The notes under the pieces were generated by a model. That model did no database searches, had not been told where the DNA came from, and was given only the letters and a program-made list of their open reading frames with translations. This document shows, in pieces, positions 17,220-24,152 of a stretch of DNA of 46,916 nucleotides. Position 1 is the first letter of the stretch; every line of letters starts with the position of its first letter. A program made the translations under genes and the position numbers. The DNA comes from SW-6-46-9 sp964452185 (GTDB taxonomy: Bacteria; Patescibacteriota; Minisyncoccia; Phycocordibacterales; SW-6-46-9): positions 1 through 46,916 of the forward strand of contig CAYVKO010000004.1 in the NCBI GenBank assembly GCA_964452185.1, in the 5' to 3' direction.

Positions 17220-17397
17220 CCTTCGCTCGTCCGCTTCTGCTTGAGCCGGTTTCCGCACAAGCTTCAGCGAGACGAATAATAATCAGGCGATCACTGTTCG
17301 GTGCACCGAAGCTTTGGTGATATCTCTTACCAAAGCGGAAGTGACCGCTCGCCGAAGCGAGCTATGGCGGACACAGTCCGCTGAGCTTGCGAAGGCG
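17218..17397 (+). repeat. Five-hairpin structured element after tRNA-Ser
   Basis: A 9-bp long-range inverted repeat (CGCCTTCGC at 17218-17226 and GCGAAGGCG at 17389-17397) brackets a run of hairpins: palindrome 17297-17310; 17311-17318/17329-17336 (8 bp); 17335-17338/17345-17348; 17347-17352/17357-17362 with a CGAA loop; and 17067-like GCGGAC/GTCCGC at 17367-17372/17376-17381. The outer repeat begins inside the tRNA-Ser 3' end. No protein is encoded. It resembles the array beside tRNA-Thr in design. Confidence 0.6.
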
Positions 17398-17431
17398 TGA
17401 GAGTGCCCCCCTTAATCTTCATCTTCAAAAT

Positions 17432-18259
17432 ATGGATCCTGCTACATTTCAAAACAAAGTATGGAACTTTTTTGAAAACAACAAGCGCGAACTACCGTGG
17501 CGTAAAACCGATGATGACTACAAAATTTTTGTTTCCGAGATTATGCTCCAGCAAACGCAAGCCAGTCGGGTCATTCCGAAGTATGAAGAATGGATCGAGC
17601 AGTTTCCTTCATTTACAGACCTCAAACAAGCCGCCCGGAAAGAAGTGCTCTCTGCGTGGCAAGGGCTGGGCTATAACCGCCGAGCTGTTTACTTGCATCA
17701 GTCAGCAGGACAAATTGTAGACGAACACAACAGCAAGCTTCCGAACACTCGAGATGAGCTAGAGACACTTCACGGAGTCGGCCCATACACCGCCGGAGCT
17801 TTGCTTGCCTTTTGTTTTGAAAAGCCGGTTGTGTTTGTGGAAACTAACATCCGCACCGTTTTCCTCCACCACTTTTTTCCTGAAAACTCTAAAATAAGTG
17901 ATGACCAAATAAAAGAAAAAGTGGAAGAAACACTGCCCTCAGAAAACATCCGGGAGTGGTACTGGGCACTGATGGATTATGGTTCACATATTAAAAAGAA
18001 ATACGGTAACCCAAACAAACGCAGTAAAAGCTACACTCCCCAGTCCAAGTTTTCCGGATCAAACCGACAGCTTCGAGCAAAAATCACCCGCTTCATCTTA
18101 GATAATGAACCGGTAAGCAAGAAAAGTATTGCAACAGAATTTCAAGAGTTAGTAGAAAACAGTCCGCGCATGAAAGATATAGAAACAAATCTCAAAAAAC
18201 TTAAAGAAGAAGGTTTTGTTAGCCAAGATGGTGATAAATTTTTAACAAAAAAGAAATAG
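17432..18259 (+). CDS. MutY-like DNA glycosylase without Fe-S cluster
   Basis: HhH-GPD superfamily base-excision enzyme. The MutY signature LPWR...EIMLQQTQ and the helix-hairpin-helix LHGVGPYTAGAL are intact. Where MutY has its catalytic Asp (LDGNV), this protein has VETNIRTV, so a glutamate sits at or near that place. The C-terminal four-cysteine iron-sulfur loop is absent and replaced by a basic segment (KKKYGNPNKRSKSYTPQSKF). A winged-helix-like C-terminus follows. I believe a cluster-less MutY-like subfamily with this pattern exists; its substrate is unknown to me. Start ATG at 17432, after the hairpin element. Confidence 0.85.
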   Translation: MDPATFQNKVWNFFENNKRELPWRKTDDDYKIFVSEIMLQQTQASRVIPKYEEWIEQFPSFTDLKQAARKEVLSAWQGLGYNRRAVYLHQSAGQIVDEHNSKLPNTRDELETLHGVGPYTAGALLAFCFEKPVVFVETNIRTVFLHHFFPENSKISDDQIKEKVEETLPSENIREWYWALMDYGSHIKKKYGNPNKRSKSYTPQSKFSGSNRQLRAKITRFILDNEPVSKKSIATEFQELVENSPRMKDIETNLKKLKEEGFVSQDGDKFLTKKK

Positions 18260-18274
18260 TTAGGGTTCTGTAAG

Positions 18275-18303
18275 TAAAAAACCGGCAGCTTAAGCTGCCG
18301 GTT
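18275..18303 (-). terminator. Intrinsic terminator of the 169-aa lipoprotein gene
   Basis: A perfect inverted repeat AACCGGCAGC-TTAA-GCTGCCGGTT; on the minus strand it is followed by a T-run. On the plus strand no T-run follows, so it does not clearly end the glycosylase gene. Confidence 0.85.
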
Positions 18304-18336
18304 GAAGTTATGTTGTTTGTTTTTGTTGTGTAAAGA

Positions 18337-18846
18337 TTACTCGCACAATGCATCGGAGAGCTTATCAAGGTTCGCTTGCAGGTTGTCAAACTGCCGGGCG
18401 GCTTGCGGGGTTACATCAGAATTAAAGTCGATGTACGCCTCACGTGAAATCTGATAATCTTCACCGCAACTCTTTCGAGCTTGCAGATAATATCTTTCTT
18501 TGCTGTCAGGGTCCTTCCAAAACGAAACAAGGATCGGAACCTGGAGTGCATTAACGTTGTCGATTTCACTAGCTTCACCGTAAATTCTGGTAGATTTAAA
18601 AATAAGATGACCGCCCTCTTTACATGCATGACCCTCACACTCAACTTTAGTGATAAATCCTTTCAGGCTAGAGCCACCTGACTTCTGCCAGTGAAAAGGA
18701 AGAACGCTTTCAGATGAATCAGTTTTAAATACAGTTGAGTCAATAGAGCTTTGCAGTTTATTCGTCCGAGAAGAACTGCAAGAAACGACAAGCAATCCTA
18801 AGGCGAGTAATAGTACAAAGGCCGGAATAGATCGAGTCCTTTGCAT
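18337..18846 (-). CDS. Putative lipoprotein (169 aa)
   Basis: The N-terminus has a basic start, a hydrophobic core and a lipobox (LLVVSC, Cys about 23), so it should be lipid-anchored on the outer face of the membrane. The mature part has two cysteine pairs (CEGHAC plus C near 139 and 168). I recognise no domain. It is monocistronic with its own promoter and terminator. It has a clear Shine-Dalgarno-like AAGGTG 7 bases before the ATG, which most genes here lack. Confidence 0.75.
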   Translation of the reverse strand: MQRTRSIPAFVLLLALGLLVVSCSSSRTNKLQSSIDSTVFKTDSSESVLPFHWQKSGGSSLKGFITKVECEGHACKEGGHLIFKSTRIYGEASEIDNVNALQVPILVSFWKDPDSKERYYLQARKSCGEDYQISREAYIDFNSDVTPQAARQFDNLQANLDKLSDALCE

Positions 18847-18892
18847 ATAGGTTCACCTTTTTGATTAGAATGAACGAGTTGGTGCAGGCGTA

Positions 18893-18921
18893 ATTAAAGC
18901 ACAAATATATATACTTATCAA
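18893..18921 (-). promoter_or_regulatory. Promoter of the 169-aa lipoprotein gene
   Basis: TTGATA at 18921-18916, a 17-base spacer and TTTAAT at 18898-18893 on the minus strand. The leader is about 40 bases and includes the Shine-Dalgarno motif. Confidence 0.6.
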
Positions 18922-18937
18922 TCGCTGTAACTTCCAT

Positions 18938-18969
18938 AAAAAATACCCAGCTTGCAGTGTTGCAAGCTG
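18938..18969 (-). terminator. Intrinsic terminator of the second lipoprotein gene
   Basis: Stem CAGCTTGCA/TGCAAGCTG with a 4-base loop, followed on the minus strand by GGTATTTTTT. Confidence 0.88.
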
Positions 18970-19006
18970 AGTGATAGTGGTAGGATGAGTTAAAACAATT
19001 AATGTA

Positions 19007-19513
19007 CTACAAGGCCTCGCACGTATCAGCATTTATAGATAACTGATTGACTCCGTGAACTATTTTGGGTATTGCTTGGTCTCTAACCCCTCGGTAAAAC
19101 GGTTCACGAAAGTCTCCAGTTGTCTCCTGAGGGTCAACATCGCACGAACTAACATCTGCAAAAAACTGATGAAAAATTAGTGCTGAACCAGAACCGACAG
19201 GATTCTCTGTACCCGTACCTGTCTTCTTCAAAACTCCCTTCAAGCGAACATGGCGCTCTTGACCATCGCCATCTTCCAAAACAATATCTACCGGTGATTC
19301 TTCTTCGGGGTGGTACACCACCCGAAGGACTTGCCTAAAGTCACCCCAGGACTCGCCAGCCACAAAAGCAGCCTCCACTCGCGAGCTATCTTTACTATAC
19401 TCCCATACAGTCTTCGAAGGCGGATCTGAATTACCACCGGACATGTCACAAGCAGAAAAAGTAATAAGTACCGTAAAAGCAAACAGTGCGGAAAAATAAA
19501 ATCGAGCTTGCAT
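19007..19513 (-). CDS. Putative lipoprotein (168 aa)
   Basis: Signal peptide with lipobox FSAC, then a Gly/Ser-rich linker and a mostly beta-type mature domain with two C-terminal cysteines. No domain recognised and no clear similarity to the neighbouring lipoprotein. I start at ATG 19513, because AAGGTGG lies 8 bases upstream; an in-frame GTG at 19525 would begin inside that motif. Own promoter and terminator. Confidence 0.72.
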   Translation of the reverse strand: MQARFYFSALFAFTVLITFSACDMSGGNSDPPSKTVWEYSKDSSRVEAAFVAGESWGDFRQVLRVVYHPEEESPVDIVLEDGDGQERHVRLKGVLKKTGTGTENPVGSGSALIFHQFFADVSSCDVDPQETTGDFREPFYRGVRDQAIPKIVHGVNQLSINADTCEAL

Positions 19514-19560
19514 AGTAGCAGCCACCTTGCTGATTGTTGTGAAGTTACTAGATGATTTCC

Positions 19561-19596
19561 TGGTATAATTAATTCACATAAAACTATACTTGTCAA
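19561..19596. promoter_or_regulatory. Overlapping divergent promoters (lipoprotein / recG)
   Basis: Plus strand: TGGTATAAT at 19561-19569, an extended -10 for recG with a leader of about 90 bases. Minus strand: TTGACA at 19596-19591 with a candidate -10 ATTAAT at 19573-19568 for the lipoprotein gene. The two -10 boxes overlap, so the promoters may compete. Confidence 0.5.
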
Positions 19597-19662
19597 TAGA
19601 TATTGAACTGCTACTAAGCATCTTGAAACATAAAACAATCAAAATGATGTATTATTTCATTG

Positions 19663-21822
19663 ATGAAAGTACGTTTCGATACACCGCTGGATAACGTTGT
19701 GCCAGTACAAAAAAAACAAAAAAACGCTTTAGAAAACCTCGGGATCGAGACGGTGGGCGACATATTGTACCACTTCCCAACCCGCTTTGTAACGCGTGAA
19801 AATATCACACGAGCCAAAAACGTAAAAGACGGCGCGGAAGTTGTTTTGTACGGCCATTTGAAAAACTTACAAACCAAAAAATCCTACCGCAAAAACATAC
19901 CGATGGCGACAGCAGATTTCGTTGATGATACAGGTAAACTTTCAGTTGTTTGGTTTCATCAACCATACATTGCCGAAATGGTGGATGAAAATCAACCCGT
20001 AAAACTTACCGGCAAAGCAAAAGAAAAAGACGACAGATTATCCATTACCAATCCTGAGTACAAAAAACTAGAAAAGCTTCCTGATACCGGCCCCTTATTT
20101 TCCCAGAATAATAATGATGAAGTTTTCATACTCCCTATCTACTCACGCTCATCCGGTGTATCATCAAAATGGATTTATCACACAATCAAAAAGTTACTTG
20201 CAAAGAAGTCACTTCTGGATTCTCTAAAAGACCCGCTTCCAGAAACACTTCGAGAGAGACTTAACCTTCCTGATATAAAAAAGGCGCTTGTTTGGATCCA
20301 CACCCCAAAGAAGAAAGCTCACGCCAAGATAGCCCAAAAGCGTTTTGCCTTCGAGGAGGTATTTGCTGTACAAATAATAAAGAAGCAAGCACGCCATAAA
20401 TTCAACAAGCAAGAATCCTTCCCCATCAAGGCTACCTATGATGACCTAGAAGATTTTCTGGATCGTTTTGATTTTACTCCCACTGACGCCCAAAAGCGAT
20501 CGATCAAGGAGATCCTTGAAGACTTTCGTACCGACCGCGCCATGAGTCGGTTGCTTGAAGGCGATGTTGGTTCCGGCAAGACGTTCGTTGCCGCCGCCAC
20601 TGCATACGCCAGTGTTACAACTCCTCCGAAAGGGCGTGAGTTCGGTCACTTACAGGCAGCGTATATGGCACCAACCGAAATTCTCGCCCGTCAGCAGTTT
20701 GAAAGTTTTGTCGACTACTTTGCCCATCTACCAATTGAAATGGCATTGATTACCGGGTCCGGATGTCGGAAGTTTCCTTCCAAGATTGACGATACAAAAG
20801 CCACAGACATCTCCAAAAACCAACTGCTCAAATGGATAAAAGAAGGGGTGGTCTCAATCGTAATAGGAACCCACTCCCTTATTCAGAATGAAATCCAGTT
20901 TGAAAACTTGGCATACGTGATTATTGACGAACAGCATCGTTTTGGGGTAAACCAACGCCAGAAGCTCGTAAAAAAAGAAGGCCCGCTTCCACACTTGCTT
21001 AGCATGACTGCCACACCGATTCCTCGCACTCTCGCCCTTACCATTTATGGCGACCTTGATCTTTCGGTGATTGATGAAATGCCGCCCGGACGAAAAACAG
21101 CCGACACAAAACTCGTAAAAGAAACTGAGCGTGACAAAACGTATGACTTTTTGCGCAAGAAACTTAAAAATGGTGAGCAAGCATACGTTATTTGCCCTCG
21201 AATCGACAAGCCAGACCCTGATGATGACAGCGCTCTTGATGTCATGTCTGTCGAAGCCATGGAAGAAAAAATGAAACAAACATTTCCTGATTTTACTGTC
21301 GACATACTTCACGGCCAGATGAAGAATAAAGATAAAGAAAGAGTTATGGATGAGTTTGCTGACGGCAAGGCAGACATTCTGGTTTCCACTTCTGTTGTCG
21401 AAGTTGGAGTCAACGTGCCGAATGCCACCACCATCATTATCGAAAACGCCGAACGCTTCGGGTTGGCTCAACTACACCAACTCCGAGGGCGTGTCCAGCG
21501 CAGTCAAGCACAGGCACACTGCTTTCTTTTTGCTAACATTCAAACCGAAAAGACACGAAGGCGACTTAAAGCTTTAGAGACAGCCAACGACGGATTCGAG
21601 CTAGCAGAAAAAGACCTGGAGATTCGTGGACCCGGTGCTATGGTTGGCGCTCGCCAGTCAGGCATGGCAGACATAGCCATGGAGGCTTTGGAGAATATTG
21701 ACCTGGTTGAAGCAGCCGGAAGTGCCGCGTCCGACATTATTCAAAAAGACCCGGACCTTAAAAAACATCCTAAAATAAGAGAGCGTACTACTCGCCTTGA
21801 GAAATCCGCTCACTTTGAGTAA
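19663..21822 (+). CDS. recG: ATP-dependent DNA helicase RecG
   Basis: Branch-migration helicase that remodels stalled forks. The 719-residue protein has the N-terminal wedge/OB domain (YGHLKNLQTKKSYRK), helicase motif I GDVGSGKT, motif II DEQH, motif III TATPIPRT and later motifs (VEVGVNVPNATTI, QLRGRVQRS). Length is normal. I use the ATG at 19663; an in-frame TTG lies directly before it. It overlaps nothing and is followed by an AT-only palindrome. Confidence 0.97.
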   Translation: MKVRFDTPLDNVVPVQKKQKNALENLGIETVGDILYHFPTRFVTRENITRAKNVKDGAEVVLYGHLKNLQTKKSYRKNIPMATADFVDDTGKLSVVWFHQPYIAEMVDENQPVKLTGKAKEKDDRLSITNPEYKKLEKLPDTGPLFSQNNNDEVFILPIYSRSSGVSSKWIYHTIKKLLAKKSLLDSLKDPLPETLRERLNLPDIKKALVWIHTPKKKAHAKIAQKRFAFEEVFAVQIIKKQARHKFNKQESFPIKATYDDLEDFLDRFDFTPTDAQKRSIKEILEDFRTDRAMSRLLEGDVGSGKTFVAAATAYASVTTPPKGREFGHLQAAYMAPTEILARQQFESFVDYFAHLPIEMALITGSGCRKFPSKIDDTKATDISKNQLLKWIKEGVVSIVIGTHSLIQNEIQFENLAYVIIDEQHRFGVNQRQKLVKKEGPLPHLLSMTATPIPRTLALTIYGDLDLSVIDEMPPGRKTADTKLVKETERDKTYDFLRKKLKNGEQAYVICPRIDKPDPDDDSALDVMSVEAMEEKMKQTFPDFTVDILHGQMKNKDKERVMDEFADGKADILVSTSVVEVGVNVPNATTIIIENAERFGLAQLHQLRGRVQRSQAQAHCFLFANIQTEKTRRRLKALETANDGFELAEKDLEIRGPGAMVGARQSGMADIAMEALENIDLVEAAGSAASDIIQKDPDLKKHPKIRERTTRLEKSAHFE

Positions 21823-21838
21823 AGTATCCACTCGTAAG

Positions 21839-21862
21839 AATTATATAATATATTATATAATT
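21839..21862. repeat. 24-base AT-only palindrome
   Basis: A perfect self-complementary sequence made only of A and T, 16 bases after recG and followed by TATTTTT on the plus strand. It may work as a weak terminator or a cruciform/protein-binding site. Confidence 0.55.
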
Positions 21863-21962
21863 ATTTTTCACTGGACGGTTAAATGATTGAAAAAGCAGTG
21901 AATCTTCAGTACTATTTATACAGTTAGTGAGATCGATTTGCGCCTTATACACTCGTGGAAAA

Positions 21963-22186
21963 GTGCGTGCATAGCTCAGTTGGTAGAGTGCCGCTCTTGG
22001 TCAAGAGATGAGTGCTCGTGAAATGAGTGCGCCCATAGCTCAGTCTGGTTAGAGCACGGTTCTTATACAGCCGTCGTCCCTGGTTCGAATCCAGGTGGGC
22101 GCACTCATTTCATGTAGTGCGAGTGCCACTATCGCACACTTTGCTCATACAGCAGTGATTCCAAATTTGAGTCCTGGTGCATGTAC
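21963..22186 (+). ncRNA. Degenerate tRNA-like fold enclosing tRNA-Ile
   Basis: Bases 21963-21971 (GTGCGTGCA) pair with 22178-22186 (TGCATGTAC) over 9 bp with two G-U pairs. After the 5' strand come TA and a D-arm (GCTC-AGTTGGTA-GAGT), then hairpin CTCTT-GGTC-AAGAG. Before the 3' strand is a T-arm-like segment (CCAAA-TTTGAGT-CCTGG) with two mismatched pairs. A complete tRNA-Ile is inserted between these halves. The anticodon loop is too short for a working tRNA, so this is a pseudo-tRNA or a structured precursor. Confidence 0.55.
22029..22103 (+). tRNA. tRNA-Ile (anticodon UAU) with extended acceptor stem
   Basis: Acceptor GCGCCCA/TGGGCGC, D arm GCTC/GAGC, anticodon stem CGGTT/AGCCG with loop CTTATAC, giving anticodon TAT for codon AUA, and T arm CCTGG-TTCGAAT-CCAGG. 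The acceptor helix continues beyond the tRNA: GTGAAATGAGT upstream pairs with the discriminator A and CTCATTTCAT downstream, making about 18 bp in total. CCA is not encoded. Most bacteria read AUA with a lysidine-modified CAU tRNA, so UAU is unusual. Confidence 0.88.
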
Positions 22187-22241
22187 TTTTTCCATGATTT
22201 ATTGCCTTTTTATCTTTTTGTGACACAGTGGTAAACGTACT

Positions 22242-24152
22242 ATGAGAACAGTACGTACAACTACTTTTTGGGCTTTTTTAGGAGGCTTTAGTCTTTTGCT
22301 CCTCTCCCTCCTGGCATACCCACACGCCAGCTTAGGCCAAAGCACTTCAAGCGTTGAAGAGGGCGATCAAGAAACCACAACCACTTCAACTTCACCCCAG
22401 CAAGTATCACCTCTATCTGAGGGAGAATCTCCTGAAATTGTTGCGTACGGCGATAGTTTAGTTGAAGGTCGAGGTGTTTCCGGTCAGGATAGCTTCCCTG
22501 GCCAACTTGATCGCTTAATGGGTGGCGAGTATGAGATCACAAATGCCGGCAACAGTGGTGACACTACAGAAGAATTGCTTGATGAGCTTGAATCACGTGT
22601 CCTGTCTGAAAACCCAGACATGGTCATTCTTTTTGGTGGTGGAGCTGATATAGTTCCGAAAGTTGATCCGGAGCGAAGCCGGTTACCTCCTGAAGAAACT
22701 TTCTCGAACTTAGAAGAAATTATTAGTGAGCTTCAAGATGAAGATATCGTTGTTGTTTTGATGGGGCATGGATCTTACGACGTGCCAGGATTTACATACG
22801 TTGATTACACTGATGAGTTTCGAGATTTAGCAAATGATACTGATGTCTACTTCGCCCCAGACGTTATGGGCAATACTGGCTTAGAGCCAGAGTACACAAA
22901 TGAAGATTTAATTCATCCAAACGCTCGTGGTTACAGTCTTATTACACTGGAGGTATTCCCTGTTCTGCAGGAGGCCATTCATGAAGAGTTTTCCAGAGCT
23001 CCACTATCCGGATCCTGCCAAGTCAGCTTAGACAACCAAGACGATCGGCCTGAGCTTGTATTCGACGATGAAGAAACCGTGATGACAAACCAAGAAGTCG
23101 AGTGGATTGCATACGCAGTCGGCGGATACGGTAACTACAGATATGATTGGGAGGTAAATGATACGGACCAGCAAAGCGGCCAAGAAATTACAACCATTTT
23201 TGAATCCGAAGGCAGCAAGGAGGCACAGTTCACTGTAGAATCAAGTGGTGATAGCGAGGAAGATGAAGAGCTCGAGAAAACTATTCAATGTGAACAAACG
23301 ATAGAGGTCGAAACAGCGCCACTCAAAGGGTCATGCACTGTTGATATGGACATTGAAGAAGACGAGGTGGATATTGACTGGGATGCTGAAATTTCCGGTG
23401 GTGAAACGGGAGATGAATACGAGTATGAGTGGCAGGTTAATAATAATGTAGTAAGCACTTCATCTTCTTTCTCTAACACCTACGACCGTGACAAAGTCGG
23501 AGACAAATCAGCAACATTGATTGTTGAGTCCGGGCCGCGGGATGCTAGTCTCACATGCGAAACAAGAATACCCGGCCAGGATGAAGCTAATGCTACCAAC
23601 ACTTTAGAGTCGGTATCTTGTGACGTTAACGGTTTTGATTATGAAGTCGGCGATCATATAGAGTGGAGCGTGGATGCCTCCCCCGATCACCAAGAGAATG
23701 AAGCTGGAGAGCATATAGCTACCACTACCGTGGAGTGGAGCGGGTCAGGCGGCCTATCTACCTCTACAGACACTGCCGACATTGCTTACGAAACCCCGGG
23801 GGTTAAAACAGCCACGGCAGACATTAACGCTGCTACCGGAGAGAGCACATTTGTTTCTTGTGAAGCCAAAATAGTGCCTAATACTGACGGAGAAAATCGT
23901 GGAGATGGTGAAGGTTGCTTTATTGCCACAGCGGCATATGGTACTGCTCTAGCTAACGAAATCGATGTACTGCGTGAATTCCGAGACAATGTGTTGTTGG
24001 AATTTTCACTAGGCCGCACACTAGTAGAAGCATACTACTCAGTAAGCCCGCCGATAGCGAACATTATCGAAAAAAATAAAGTACTGCAGTCTGCAACCCG
24101 GTCGCTCTTACGGCCAGTCGTGTCTACAACAAAACTAGCGTTTCAGTATTAA
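22242..24152 (+). CDS. Secreted SGNH hydrolase with Ig-like repeats and CFI-box C-terminus
   Basis: A 636-residue exported protein: signal peptide (1 to about 32), a Thr/Ser linker, an SGNH/GDSL esterase-like domain (about 62-245), three Ig/PKD-like repeats each starting near GSCxV or SCDV (about 254, 355, 455) and a C-terminal CFI-box (CFIATAAYGT, then LREFRD and SPPIA). SGNH blocks: S72 (GDSL), N104 region (NAGNSG), D222/H225 (DLIHP). Block III reads GGAD instead of GGND, so the oxyanion-hole Asn is missing. The CFI-box is a putative surface-sorting tail. Its stop shares TTAA with the ftsH stop. Confidence 0.85.
   Translation: MRTVRTTTFWAFLGGFSLLLLSLLAYPHASLGQSTSSVEEGDQETTTTSTSPQQVSPLSEGESPEIVAYGDSLVEGRGVSGQDSFPGQLDRLMGGEYEITNAGNSGDTTEELLDELESRVLSENPDMVILFGGGADIVPKVDPERSRLPPEETFSNLEEIISELQDEDIVVVLMGHGSYDVPGFTYVDYTDEFRDLANDTDVYFAPDVMGNTGLEPEYTNEDLIHPNARGYSLITLEVFPVLQEAIHEEFSRAPLSGSCQVSLDNQDDRPELVFDDEETVMTNQEVEWIAYAVGGYGNYRYDWEVNDTDQQSGQEITTIFESEGSKEAQFTVESSGDSEEDEELEKTIQCEQTIEVETAPLKGSCTVDMDIEEDEVDIDWDAEISGGETGDEYEYEWQVNNNVVSTSSSFSNTYDRDKVGDKSATLIVESGPRDASLTCETRIPGQDEANATNTLESVSCDVNGFDYEVGDHIEWSVDASPDHQENEAGEHIATTTVEWSGSGGLSTSTDTADIAYETPGVKTATADINAATGESTFVSCEAKIVPNTDGENRGDGEGCFIATAAYGTALANEIDVLREFRDNVLLEFSLGRTLVEAYYSVSPPIANIIEKNKVLQSATRSLLRPVVSTTKLAFQY

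Noticed and set aside
20854..21471. A 205-codon open frame on the minus strand
   Set aside because: It is antisense to conserved recG helicase motifs and has no recognisable protein pattern.
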